A stretch of DNA of 16,446 nt, from assembly GCF_042434745.1 (NCBI RefSeq), contig NZ_JBHLSS010000083.1; one strand, written 5' to 3'. Position numbers and translations under genes: made by a program. Position 1 is the stretch's first letter, and the number at the start of each line of letters is the position of its first letter. The notes under the pieces were generated by a model that searched no databases, was not told the DNA's origin, and saw nothing but the letters and a program-made list of their open reading frames with translations. Below, one piece after another: positions 1 through 7,546 of the stretch. The DNA is from Azotobacter paspali (GTDB lineage: Bacteria; Pseudomonadota; Gammaproteobacteria; Pseudomonadales; Pseudomonadaceae).

Positions 1-22
1 TCATCGTCAAGCCCCTTTTGCG

Positions 23-57
23 AACCCCCGGACCGTCTCATCGGCCCGGGGGTTTTT
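23..57 (+). terminator. Rho-independent terminator of an upstream gene
   Basis: A 9-bp perfect stem (positions 23-31 with 46-54, AACCCCCGG against CCGGGGGTT) is extended inward by CCG/CGG around a six-base loop and followed by a run of five T (53-57). This is a classic intrinsic terminator on the + strand. No reading frame in the first 20 bases shows a stop codon before the hairpin, so the gene it serves ends just outside the window. It isolates fimL from upstream transcription. Confidence 0.85.
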
Positions 58-188
58 GCTCGCCCCGGGCTCTCTACGAACCCGTCCCGCTCGATGACCT
101 TTCACCCAAAGCCGTGTGCTGAATCGCATTATTCCAAGAGATCTGTTGTTATAGTTATGCAGTTATGTCGGATCTTGGCTTTGTAGAA

Positions 189-228
189 AAAACCAGCAAA
201 CGAAGATAAGTAGATTCATGCTGGTTTT
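189..228 (+). repeat. 10-bp inverted repeat in the fimL leader
   Basis: AAAACCAGCA (189-198) and TGCTGGTTTT (219-228) are perfect inverted copies separated by 20 bases, in an A/T-rich leader 48 bases before the chosen fimL start. It could be an operator with two half-sites or an RNA hairpin ending in a short U run (a weak attenuator). The rest of the 58-275 interval is A/T-rich and probably contains the fimL promoter, but I could not pick a convincing -35/-10 pair. Confidence 0.5.
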
Positions 229-275
229 ACTGATGAAGATTCATGGGAGTTTGGCACTGGAGGTGCGATAGATCC

Positions 276-1916
276 ATGCTCAATGCTATGTCTCTTGCTT
301 TGGTACGTAATGAGTTGTTCGCTACCATTGAGGGGGCCGAGCAGAGGCTTGAGCAGTTTATTGTCGAGCGCGAGAACGGCACCCTCCTTCAACAAATCGT
401 TTTGGATTTACAGCAGGTACGTGGCACCCTCAGCCTGATCGAATTAGCTGGGGCCGAGTTGCTGGCCTTCGAGATACTTCAGCAAGCGATCGATATCCCT
501 CTGGGTATCAACCAGAATCAAAATGGCCGTCTGGCTGCCTTGAGCAATGCCCTGTATGTGTTGCGAAGATACCTTGAGAACGTTGATGTCCAGGATCAAG
601 GCCTGCCGGAAATGCTGCTGCCTGCAGTCGATGAACTGCGCCAAGCTGCAGGCTTGCTGCCTTTGCCAGAGAGCCAATTCTTCAGTGTCAGCCTTGATGT
701 GTCCCTTCCTGCGTACCGTTCCTCCACAGGCCAGGGGCCAGGAATTCGGACTGATGAAGTGGCACGCTTGCGGCATATGTATCAGATTGGCCTGCTTGGC
801 TTCATTCGTGAGCGCAGCTTATCCGTTAGCCTGGATCTCATGTCTCGCGCAATGTCGCGTTTAGATAGACTTTTCGTCAATCATCCTCAAGGCCGACTTT
901 TCTGGATCTGCGCTGCTGCTCTCGAAGCTCAACTGGATGGCCGGCTCTTGCCTCGTAAGTCGCGAAAATATCTGTTTGCCCGCGTCGAGCGCCAGCTCAA
1001 ACAAGCTCTGGCCTGTTCCTGTTATGAAGTTTCTCAAAGTTTACTACAGGAGCTTCTTTACCTTGTGGCTCTAACGGAGAGCTGCGGTCCGCGGGTCACC
1101 GAGTTACGCCGGGTATTTGACCTTGAAAAGTTACCATTTACCGATCAACTCTTGGAAAAAGAGTTCAGGCGCCTAAAAGGTCCTGGCAGGACGGTCATGC
1201 GTTCCCTGTCTTCTGCCATTCGCGAGGAGTTGGCTGGCATCGAAGATACCATGGATCTCATCGAGCGTGGTTGTGGGCAGAAGCATCATCTGATTGGATT
1301 GCAGGTCTCACTGTGTAAGTTGGCAAAAACGCTCACGATGGTTGGCCTGGTTTCGGTGGGTAATCTCTTGCAGGAGTTGTTGCCGACCTCGCTGAGCCAG
1401 TTGCTTGATTCGCAATTTCTTGCGCGCTTGGCCGAGGCTCTACTGCATGTGGAGGGGGTAGTTGCCGGTCTCGAGCACAGTGGGTATTCCCAACTGGAGG
1501 ACCAAGAGCCGAATTGCTTCGTCAGATACCAATTAACCGAGGCGCGGATCGTTGTTCTGAATGAGGCAAAGACCACTCTTGTACTTGCCAAGCGAGCGAT
1601 CACCGCCTACCTAAATTTCCAAGGAGAAAGGCTGTATTTGGCCAATGTGCCGGTCAGTCTCAATGCGGTTCGTGGCGGGCTCTGGTTTCTCGGGCTGGAG
1701 CATGCGGCGTCGCTGGCCGGTGCTTGTGCCGATTGCATCCGTTCCCAGATGCTGGACTCCCAGCAAATACCTACTGAGCCCACGCTTGAAACCCTGGCCG
1801 ATGCTTTGACCTGCTTGGAGTACTACTTGGAGGGTGGTACTCCTGATAATCAACTTCATATCCTTGATCTGGCCACTGAGGCGCTGCGTGCTCTAACCTT
1901 GTCTGCCGTTGCCTGA
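276..1916 (+). CDS. fimL: FimL, Hpt-like regulator of type IV pilus function
   Basis: The protein of 546 residues is recognisable as FimL. In P. aeruginosa this cytoplasmic protein resembles the N-terminal part of the chemotaxis-type kinase ChpA and is needed for normal cAMP/Vfr signalling, type IV pilus assembly and twitching. It is almost entirely helical with no membrane segment. Blocks at about residues 1-125 and 300-420 look like degenerate histidine-phosphotransfer bundles without a clear phosphorylatable HxxKG motif, as known for FimL. I chose ATG 276 because GGAGG lies at 259-263 and the N-terminus MLNAMSLALVR matches my memory of the family; ATG 243 (557 residues) and ATG 288 are in-frame alternatives. 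The gene stands behind an upstream terminator and 144 bases before nudC. Its codon use is more A/T-rich than that of the genes on the right of the window. Confidence 0.88.
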   Translation: MLNAMSLALVRNELFATIEGAEQRLEQFIVERENGTLLQQIVLDLQQVRGTLSLIELAGAELLAFEILQQAIDIPLGINQNQNGRLAALSNALYVLRRYLENVDVQDQGLPEMLLPAVDELRQAAGLLPLPESQFFSVSLDVSLPAYRSSTGQGPGIRTDEVARLRHMYQIGLLGFIRERSLSVSLDLMSRAMSRLDRLFVNHPQGRLFWICAAALEAQLDGRLLPRKSRKYLFARVERQLKQALACSCYEVSQSLLQELLYLVALTESCGPRVTELRRVFDLEKLPFTDQLLEKEFRRLKGPGRTVMRSLSSAIREELAGIEDTMDLIERGCGQKHHLIGLQVSLCKLAKTLTMVGLVSVGNLLQELLPTSLSQLLDSQFLARLAEALLHVEGVVAGLEHSGYSQLEDQEPNCFVRYQLTEARIVVLNEAKTTLVLAKRAITAYLNFQGERLYLANVPVSLNAVRGGLWFLGLEHAASLAGACADCIRSQMLDSQQIPTEPTLETLADALTCLEYYLEGGTPDNQLHILDLATEALRALTLSAVA

Positions 1917-2060
1917 CTTGCATCGCTGTTTCGTTTTCATAATTATCGAGGGATTGCGCAAGCCTGTGTAGCAGTCTTGTCATAAACTGCATGTTGGTCC
2001 CGTTAGTACTGGATGTTTTACAAGCCGGCTATTAAGGGACAGGCAAGAGGATCCCTTCAA

Positions 2061-2894
2061 ATGATGAGCCCGCATTGGAGTCTTGTAATGAACATCAAGC
2101 CTTCATCGGAAGGCTTGGCGCTAGCGCATTGTCGCCAGCGTTTCCTGCTGGGCCCACGAGGGCCGTTGTTTCCCTATCGACTCCTGAAGGCGCAAGGCTT
2201 GCCGGTGCTTGTCGAGCACGTGCTCGGAGGGGGCGACGGCGAACCTGTCCATCTGCTCGAGTTGGAAAGCCCTGTTGAGGTAGAAGGGTGTTCTTGGCGG
2301 ACTCTGCGGCAGCTCATGCTTGAAAGCGATGCCAAGACTTTCCAATTGCTCGGCTATGCCGCGCAGATCGGCACTTGGGCTCGCCTGCATCGCTTCTGTG
2401 GAAGCTGTGGCGCGCCAATGACACTGTTGCCGGGAGAGCGGGCGATGCACTGTGTTCATTGTGAAGAACAATACTATCCACGTTTGTCGCCAAGCATGAT
2501 TGTATTGGTCACTCGTGATGATGAGGTTCTCCTGGCCCGTTCGCCACGTTTCGCCGCTGGCGTTTACAGCACGCTCGCAGGTTTCGTCGAGCCGGGTGAG
2601 AGCGTCGAGCAATGTGTGATGCGTGAGGTGCGGGAGGAGGTTGGCGTCGAGGTCCGGCATTTGAGGTACATCGCCAGCCAATCCTGGCCTTTTCCTCATT
2701 CGCTGATGCTTGGATTCCATGCCGAATATGCCGGTGGTGAAATAGTTCCCCAGCCCGAAGAAATCGAAGACGCTCGCTGGTTCAGCCTGGTTGATCTTCC
2801 CTCATTGCCTTCGAAGTATTCGATCGCCCGTTATTTGATCGAGCTCTACAGAGCGCAACGCCTCGGACTCGAAGAACCACTTTTGCCGAGTTGA
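2061..2894 (+). CDS. nudC: NAD(+) diphosphatase / NAD-cap decapping Nudix hydrolase NudC
   Basis: NudC hydrolyses NADH/NAD+ to NMN(H) and AMP and removes NAD caps from RNA in the cytosol. All hallmarks are visible in the 277-residue product: a zinc ribbon with Cys113, Cys116, Cys131 and Cys134; a complete Nudix box at about residues 174-196 (G-x5-E-x7-REVREEVGV); and the NudC signature downstream at 207-215, here SQSWPFPHS instead of the usual SQPWPFPxS. Start ATG 2061 has AAGAGG at 2045-2050 ten bases upstream; ATG 2064 is an equally close alternative, and an in-frame ATG at 2013 lacks a ribosome site. The length is normal for the family. It follows fimL on the same strand but 144 bases apart, so it may have its own promoter. 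Confidence 0.93.
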   Translation: MMSPHWSLVMNIKPSSEGLALAHCRQRFLLGPRGPLFPYRLLKAQGLPVLVEHVLGGGDGEPVHLLELESPVEVEGCSWRTLRQLMLESDAKTFQLLGYAAQIGTWARLHRFCGSCGAPMTLLPGERAMHCVHCEEQYYPRLSPSMIVLVTRDDEVLLARSPRFAAGVYSTLAGFVEPGESVEQCVMREVREEVGVEVRHLRYIASQSWPFPHSLMLGFHAEYAGGEIVPQPEEIEDARWFSLVDLPSLPSKYSIARYLIELYRAQRLGLEEPLLPS

Positions 2895-2900
2895 ACCCGG

Positions 2901-2934
2901 CTGCCGGCTCGCTAGTTTCGACGGCTGCCGGCAG
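2901..2934. terminator. Possible hairpin between convergent nudC and SCP2 genes
   Basis: CTGCCGGC (2901-2908) and GCCGGCAG (2927-2934) can form an 8-bp GC stem with an 18-base loop. It sits seven bases after the nudC stop, between convergent genes, where a terminator is expected. There is no T run on either side, so a classical intrinsic terminator is not shown. Confidence 0.3.
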
Positions 2935-2972
2935 TGGGAAGGAAAACAGGTCGGCCCGCGGGGTTGCCGGAC

Positions 2973-3287
2973 TCAGAGCGGGAACAGTTCGCTCAGTTTC
3001 ATCGCCAGCTTCACATCGCCTTCCGCGCGTAACTTGCCGAACATGAAGGCCTGCATGCCGCCTATCTCGCCGCTGGTAATGCCTTTGAAGGTCTTGCTAT
3101 CCATAACCAGCGTGACGTTGGGCTCCTCGGCATCGCCATGATGGACTTCGCAAGTGCCGTCCTTGATCACCAGATAGTGATTGTCGGCATCCTTGATGGT
3201 GAACTGGAACACGATATCCAGGCCGGAAGCGGCACTGGGATCAAATCTGGATTTCATGGTTTCGATGATGTCGGCAACAGAAGTCAT
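2973..3287 (-). CDS. SCP2 sterol-binding domain protein
   Basis: A 104-residue protein that is a single SCP2 (sterol carrier protein 2) fold, a family with a hydrophobic tunnel for acyl lipids. Bacterial single-domain members are presumed to bind fatty acids, acyl-CoA or phospholipid, but the ligand here is unknown. The C-terminal block FGKLRAEGDVKLAMKLSELF is the diagnostic SCP2 end motif. Start ATG at 3287 is set by a perfect AAGGAG six to eight bases upstream on the minus strand; the longer frame (to 3386) has no such support and its extra residues lie partly over the phosphatase gene. It lies 49 bases downstream of the phosphatase gene on the same strand, so the two probably form a transcription unit. 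No signal peptide or membrane segment is seen. Confidence 0.85.
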   Translation of the reverse strand: MTSVADIIETMKSRFDPSAASGLDIVFQFTIKDADNHYLVIKDGTCEVHHGDAEEPNVTLVMDSKTFKGITSGEIGGMQAFMFGKLRAEGDVKLAMKLSELFPL

Positions 3288-3336
3288 ATATTGCTCCTTT
3301 TCGAGGGGAGAAGTGTGCAGGGTAAAGCTTCGAAAT

Positions 3337-4050
3337 TCACAGATAAGTGATGAGTTCCGGTGCCTGCATCGTTTCCAGGTGCGCACGGCTGTTGAAGGAA
3401 GCCAAAGTCACCTCGTTACCGTCGAATCTTAACTGGCTGAAAGATGTATTGGCGATCTGCCAAGCGAGTTCGAAGGCTTTGGGCGCGGACAAGCCAACAA
3501 CCAGATGATGCAGCAGGGCGATGATAGGACCGCCGGACGTGAATACGGCAATGCGTGCCTGCGGTGCTGCATCAGCCAGCAGGCGATAGAGGCCGTCCTG
3601 GACTCGTGTACGGAAGCCATCCCAACTCTCCAGTGTTTCTTTCTTGTGCCTGCCGGAGATCCACTGCTCGATGACTTGGCCGAACAGTCGCTGGAAGTTG
3701 TTCGGCTGAGTAGCAGCTTGCTGCAAAGCTTGCTGCATGTCCTGATGGATTGGAAACAGGTCGGGAAGATGGGCTCGGATCACGGCATCGATATTGATCT
3801 CGTCGAAGGCCGGATCGGTTTCGATGGCGGGAATCTTCATGCCGGCGAGTCGAAGCTGTTCCAACGTCGCGCTGGCGGTGTGCTGTTGGCGCCTGAGCGA
3901 GCCGCTGATACAGCGGTCGAAACCGACCCCCTGGCGTCCTAAATGGGCGCCGAGCATTTCGGCCTGACGTCTGCCCAGGGGCGAGAGCACATCGTAATCC
4001 TGAGTACCGAACGAGGCCTGGCCATGTCGGATCAAATAAATGCTGCCCAC
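3337..4050 (-). CDS. Histidine phosphatase (phosphoglycerate mutase-like) family protein
   Basis: A 237-residue cytosolic protein of the histidine phosphatase superfamily. The N-terminal phosphohistidine motif LIRHGQAS is present (Arg8, His9), as are Arg53 in SGSLRRQQHTA and Glu84 in the FDEIN block. The position where the second catalytic His normally stands reads FTSGGPI, with Ser172, so one canonical active-site His appears replaced; this makes substrate assignment unsafe. I chose GTG 4050 because AAGGA (4058-4062) is seven bases from it but only one base from the in-frame ATG at 4056, and the resulting MGSIYLIRHGQ start matches the family. A TTGACA promoter candidate lies upstream at 4084-4113. 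It is followed by the SCP2 gene and is divergent from sohB. Biological substrate unknown. Confidence 0.85.
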   Translation of the reverse strand: MGSIYLIRHGQASFGTQDYDVLSPLGRRQAEMLGAHLGRQGVGFDRCISGSLRRQQHTASATLEQLRLAGMKIPAIETDPAFDEINIDAVIRAHLPDLFPIHQDMQQALQQAATQPNNFQRLFGQVIEQWISGRHKKETLESWDGFRTRVQDGLYRLLADAAPQARIAVFTSGGPIIALLHHLVVGLSAPKAFELAWQIANTSFSQLRFDGNEVTLASFNSRAHLETMQAPELITYL

Positions 4051-4057
4051 GTCCATA

Positions 4058-4062
4058 TCCTT
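4058..4062 (-). promoter_or_regulatory. Shine-Dalgarno that favours a GTG start for the phosphatase
   Basis: On the minus strand AAGGA is followed by one base and ATG, then GAC and GTG. The spacing of one base is too short for initiation at the ATG, whereas seven bases to the GTG at 4050 is ideal. The site therefore decides the start codon. Confidence 0.6.
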
Positions 4063-4083
4063 GTAGTTATTGTTATTTCTCCG

Positions 4084-4113
4084 AGGTTAGGAGGGGCGTT
4101 GGAAGGCTGTCAA
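4084..4113 (-). promoter_or_regulatory. Candidate sigma-70 promoter for the phosphatase-SCP2 unit
   Basis: On the minus strand a consensus -35 TTGACA (complement of 4108-4113) is separated by 18 bases from TAACCT (complement of 4084-4089), a moderate -10. The expected start of transcription near 4077 would give a leader of about 27 bases before the GTG start at 4050. The -35 is perfect; the -10 is weak. Confidence 0.4.
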
Positions 4114-4202
4114 TGTTTGCTACTGTATCGTCCATGGAACTCTGCTTCCTCCTATTGCGCTGGTCGGGGCATAGCCCTCTCGGTATGCTTGAGCGCTTCG
4201 AC

Positions 4203-4230
4203 AACGCCTGAAGCCGGGCGTTTTGTTTGT
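4203..4230 (+). terminator. Terminator-like hairpin in the sohB leader
   Basis: AACGCC (4203-4208) pairs with GGCGTT (4217-4222) across an 8-base loop, followed by the T-rich run TTGTTTGT. It lies 21 bases upstream of the sohB start on the coding strand. It may be a leader attenuator for sohB or a small transcript terminator; the 6-bp stem makes it weak. Confidence 0.35.
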
Positions 4231-4236
4231 GTCTTG

Positions 4237-4245
4237 AAAAAGGGG
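4237..4245 (+). promoter_or_regulatory. Shine-Dalgarno that favours a GTG start for sohB
   Basis: AAAAAGGGG directly abuts the in-frame ATG 4246, leaving no spacer, while GTG 4252 is six bases downstream. The ribosome site therefore points to GTG 4252, which also gives the family-typical N-terminus beginning MEF. Confidence 0.6.
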
Positions 4246-4251
4246 ATGGCT

Positions 4252-5274
4252 GTGGAGTTTTTTCTCGATTATGCCGGTTTTCTGGCCCGGACCGTGACAG
4301 TGGTGGTGGCCGTTCTGGTGGTATTGGTCGCCATCGCAGTCTTGCGCAGCAGAAGCCGTCATCGGGGCGAAGGGCATCTCGAGGTGCACAGGCTCAACGA
4401 TTTCTATAAGTCCCTGCGGGAAAGTCTAGAACAAATAGTGCTGGACAAGGAGCGCCTCAAGACTCGGCGTAAGGCGGAGGCCAAAGCCGAGAAGCGGGAG
4501 CGGAAGGAAGGCAAGACAAAGCCCAGGCTTTTCGTGTTGGACTTCGATGGCGACATCCGGGCTTCCGCTACCGACAAGCTGCGTCATGAAGTGACGGCCG
4601 TGCTGAGCATGGCTAAGCCCGACGACGAAGTCGTGTTGCGCCTGGAGAGCGGGGGAGGGTTAGTGCACAGCTATGGCTTGGCCGCTTCGCAATTGGTCCG
4701 TATCCGTCAGGCGGGCATACCCCTGACCGTATGCGTCGACAAGGTGGCCGCCAGCGGCGGTTACATGATGGCTTGCATCGGTGATCGGATTCTTTCCGCG
4801 CCTTTCGCCATCCTTGGCTCTATCGGTGTGGTGGCGCAGTTGCCCAATGTGCATCGGTTGCTGAAAAGGCACGACATCGACTTCGAAGTGCTCACCGCCG
4901 GGGAGTACAAGCGCACTTTGACGGTATTCGGTGAGAACACCGAGAAAGGCCGGGAAAAGTTTCAGGAGGACCTGGAAACTACCCACGAGCTGTTCAAAAA
5001 CTTCGTTGCTCGCTACCGGCCGCAATTGACCATCGATAAGATCGCCACCGGCGAGATCTGGCTCGGGCAGAGTGCGCTGGAGAAGCAACTGGTCGACGAG
5101 TTGATGACCAGCGACGAATACCTGGCGGCGAAGGCCGGCGGTGCGGAGCTGTTCCAACTGCACTACGCCGAAAAGAGGAGTCTGCAGGAGCGTTTTGGCT
5201 TAGGGGCTGCCCTGGCCGTGGACCGCGTGCTTCTGAACTGGTGGGAGCGCTTGAGTCGAAGTCGCTATCAGTGA
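4252..5274 (+). CDS. sohB: SohB-type inner-membrane S49 protease
   Basis: SohB is a membrane-anchored serine protease related to signal-peptide peptidase SppA; its catalytic domain faces the periplasm in E. coli, and its physiological substrate is poorly defined. The 340-residue product has one N-terminal membrane segment (about 12-31), a highly charged Lys/Glu/Arg segment (about 36-91), and an S49 domain with GGGLVHSYG, the nucleophile Ser168 in AASGGY and the general base Lys220 in AGEYKRTL. The length is normal for the family. GTG 4252 is preferred over ATG 4246 on ribosome-site spacing; a 443-residue frame from 3943 lacks support and overlaps the divergent phosphatase. It is a single gene ended by a strong terminator at 5282-5316. 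A small hairpin with a T-rich tail lies in the leader. Confidence 0.92.
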   Translation: MEFFLDYAGFLARTVTVVVAVLVVLVAIAVLRSRSRHRGEGHLEVHRLNDFYKSLRESLEQIVLDKERLKTRRKAEAKAEKRERKEGKTKPRLFVLDFDGDIRASATDKLRHEVTAVLSMAKPDDEVVLRLESGGGLVHSYGLAASQLVRIRQAGIPLTVCVDKVAASGGYMMACIGDRILSAPFAILGSIGVVAQLPNVHRLLKRHDIDFEVLTAGEYKRTLTVFGENTEKGREKFQEDLETTHELFKNFVARYRPQLTIDKIATGEIWLGQSALEKQLVDELMTSDEYLAAKAGGAELFQLHYAEKRSLQERFGLGAALAVDRVLLNWWERLSRSRYQ

Positions 5275-5281
5275 TCAATGA

Positions 5282-5316
5282 GGAGGCCCCGCCAGAGCGG
5301 GGCTTCTTTCTTTTCG
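5282..5316. terminator. Strong terminator between sohB and the DUF934 gene
   Basis: GCCCCGC (5286-5292) and GCGGGGC (5297-5303) form a 7-bp stem with tetraloop CAGA, extended by three weaker pairs, and followed on the + strand by a T-rich tail (TTCTTTCTTTT). It is 8 bases after the sohB stop. Genes converge here; the minus-strand side lacks a long T run, but the hairpin may act both ways. Confidence 0.88.
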
Positions 5317-5329
5317 TGAAGTCGGAGTC

Positions 5330-5827
5330 TCAGCCCTGCCGGCGGCGGAACAGCGGAAGCTGATCGGCAGCGGCCTGATAGCAGACCGAGAAGTCCTGCA
5401 AGCTCTGCAGGGCGTCATAAGGATCGCGGTCCGCGCGGATGGCGAAGGCATCGAAACCGCAGCGCTGCATGAAGAACAACTGGTCGCGCAGCACGTCGCC
5501 GATAGCGCGGATCTCGCCCTGGTAGCCATAACGCTCGCGCAGCAGGCGGGCGCTCGAATAATGGCGGCCGTCAACGAAACTGGGGAAGTTCAGGGCGATG
5601 ACCTTGAAATGACCGAGGTCGCCGGCGATTTCCTCCACTTCCTCGTCGCTGTCCAGCCATACGCCTAGGCCACCGTCGCGGACCTTCAGGGCATGGGCGT
5701 GTTCGCGCCATAGCACTAGGGGGACGATCAGGTCGTCGGCGTTGGACAGGCCCTCGAGCGTGACGTCCTTGTCCAGCAAATGCCAGGTTTCGTCGATCAC
5801 CTGGCCGTTTTTAATGATTCGCTGCAT
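5330..5827 (-). CDS. DUF934 protein, sulfite reductase partner
   Basis: A 165-residue cytosolic protein of the DUF934 family, which in proteobacteria is found beside the siroheme sulfite reductase gene and is presumed to support it; a biochemical role is not established. The family block is plain at about residues 82-126: FPSFVDGRHYSSARLLRERY, then GYQGEIRAIGDVLRDQLF, then RCGFDAF. Start ATG 5827 has AAGGAG about eight bases upstream; the longer frame to 5908 would run back over cysI without a ribosome site. It overlaps the end of cysI by 17 bases, so the two are cotranscribed and probably translationally coupled. The C-terminus ends in Arg-rich FRRRQG. Confidence 0.88.
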   Translation of the reverse strand: MQRIIKNGQVIDETWHLLDKDVTLEGLSNADDLIVPLVLWREHAHALKVRDGGLGVWLDSDEEVEEIAGDLGHFKVIALNFPSFVDGRHYSSARLLRERYGYQGEIRAIGDVLRDQLFFMQRCGFDAFAIRADRDPYDALQSLQDFSVCYQAAADQLPLFRRRQG

Positions 5828-7469
5828 AAACGCGCTCCTTGAACGGTTCGATGCCGATGCGGCGGAAGGTATCGATGAAACGTTCATCCTCGACGCGCTT
5901 TTCCACATAGACGGTGATGATCTTCTCGATCACTTCGGCCATATCCTCCTGTGCGAAGGACGGACCGAGAATCTGCCCCAAGCTGGCGTCGCGGCCGGCG
6001 CTGCCGCCGAGGGATACCTGATAGAACTCCGCGCCTTTCTTGTCGACGCCGAGGATGCCGATGTGGCCGATATGATGGTGGCCACAGGCGTTCATGCAGC
6101 CGGAAATATTCAGGTCGAGTTCGCCGATGTCGAACAAATAGTCGAGATCCTCGAAGCGACGCTGGATGGCTTCAGCGATCGGGATCGACTTGGCATTGGC
6201 CAGGGAGCAGTAGTCACCGCCCGGGCAGCAGATGATGTCAGTCAGCAGGCCGACATTGGGAGTAGCGAAACCCTGCTCGCGCAGTTCACCCCACAGGTCG
6301 AACAGGTGGGCCTGCTCGACGTCGGCGAGGATGACGTTCTGCTGGTGGGAGTTGCGCACTTCGCCGAAGCTGTAGCGCTCGGCTAGATCGGCGAGGGCCT
6401 CCAGTTGCTTGTCGGTGATGTCGCCGGGGGCGGTGCCAGTGGGTTTCAGCGACAGGGTCACGGCGGCATAGCCCGGTTTCTTGTGGGCGAACACGTTGCG
6501 CGCGCGCCAGCGGGCGAAACCCGGGTGCTCGGCATCGAGACGGGCGAGGGCGGCCTCCTGGCCTTCGAGGAGCCGATAGGCCGGATCGACGAAGCAGCGG
6601 CTGACGCGCTCGACCTCCGCCACGGTGAGGGTATTCGGGCCGTCCTTGATGTGGGCCCATTCGGCGTTGACCCGTTCGGCGAACACCTCAGGCGTCAGTG
6701 CCTTGACCAGGATCTTGATGCGCGCCTTGAACTTGTTGTCGCGGCGGCCATAACGGTTGTAGACCCGCAGCACCGCATCCAGGTAGGTGAGCAGGTGCTG
6801 CCAGGGCAGGAATTCATTGATGAATGTGCCGACGATCGGTGTCCGGCCCAAGCCGCCGCCCACGGAGACGCGGAAGCCCAGTTCGCCGGTTCCGTTGCGC
6901 ACGGCCTCCAGGCCGATGTCGTGCACTTCGATAGCTGCACGGTCGCCCGCGGCGCCGTTGACGGCGATCTTGAACTTGCGCGGCAGGAAGGCGAATTCCG
7001 GATGGAAGGTGGACCACTGGCGGATGATTTCGCACCAGGGGCGCGGGTCCACCAACTCGTCATGCGCCACCCCGGCGAACTGGTCGGTCGTGGTGTTGCG
7101 GATGCAGTTGCCGCTGGTCTGGATGGCATGCATCTGCACCGTCGCCAGTTCGGCGAGGATGTCCGGGACATCCTCCAGCTCCGGCCAGTTGAATTGCACG
7201 TTCTGCCGGGTGCTGATATGGGCATAGCCCTTGTCGTAGTCGCGGGCGATCCGGGCCAGCTTGCGCAGTTGCGGGGAGGAGAGCAGTCCGTAGGGCACAG
7301 CCACACGCAGCATGGGAGCGTAGCGCTGGATGTACAGGCCGTTCTGCAGGCGCAGCGGACGGAATTCCTCTTCGCTCAGCTCGCCGGCCAGGTAGCGGCG
7401 GGTCTGGTCGCGGAACTGGCGGACCCGGTCCTCGATGATGTGTTGATCGTACTGGTCATATACGTACAT
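5811..7469 (-). CDS. cysI: Sulfite reductase hemoprotein (nitrite/sulfite reductase), CysI
   Basis: The 552-residue protein is a siroheme and 4Fe-4S sulfite reductase that reduces sulfite to sulfide by six electrons in cysteine synthesis. The cluster and siroheme ligands are present as Cys415-x5-Cys421 (CPGGDYC) and Cys458-x3-Cys462 (SGCMNACGHH). The two-fold ferredoxin-like half domains are visible near 50-130 and 325-400, with STRQNVQF and NSHQQNVI as the repeat-matching siroheme-pocket strands. Start ATG 7469 has AGGA eight to nine bases upstream on the minus strand. No flavoprotein CysJ gene is adjacent, so the electron donor is encoded elsewhere or is a ferredoxin. It is followed with overlap by the DUF934 gene. 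A 215-base A/T-rich region upstream is the likely regulatory region; CysB control is expected in this family but no operator was identified. Confidence 0.93.
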   Translation of the reverse strand: MYVYDQYDQHIIEDRVRQFRDQTRRYLAGELSEEEFRPLRLQNGLYIQRYAPMLRVAVPYGLLSSPQLRKLARIARDYDKGYAHISTRQNVQFNWPELEDVPDILAELATVQMHAIQTSGNCIRNTTTDQFAGVAHDELVDPRPWCEIIRQWSTFHPEFAFLPRKFKIAVNGAAGDRAAIEVHDIGLEAVRNGTGELGFRVSVGGGLGRTPIVGTFINEFLPWQHLLTYLDAVLRVYNRYGRRDNKFKARIKILVKALTPEVFAERVNAEWAHIKDGPNTLTVAEVERVSRCFVDPAYRLLEGQEAALARLDAEHPGFARWRARNVFAHKKPGYAAVTLSLKPTGTAPGDITDKQLEALADLAERYSFGEVRNSHQQNVILADVEQAHLFDLWGELREQGFATPNVGLLTDIICCPGGDYCSLANAKSIPIAEAIQRRFEDLDYLFDIGELDLNISGCMNACGHHHIGHIGILGVDKKGAEFYQVSLGGSAGRDASLGQILGPSFAQEDMAEVIEKIITVYVEKRVEDERFIDTFRRIGIEPFKERVYAANH

Positions 7470-7546
7470 GAAGTGTCCTGTCGGTCAGGCTGCTTACAGC
7501 TTTTTTGCGCGCGCGACCGCGCACCGCTATTTCGGAGAAGCGGATT

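Noticed and set aside
110..130. Possible Vfr/CRP-like site before fimL
   Set aside because: Only one half-site is acceptable; the second matches too poorly to support binding.
3943..4251. N-terminal extension of the sohB frame
   Set aside because: It overlaps the divergent phosphatase gene, lacks a ribosome site and contains no recognisable domain.
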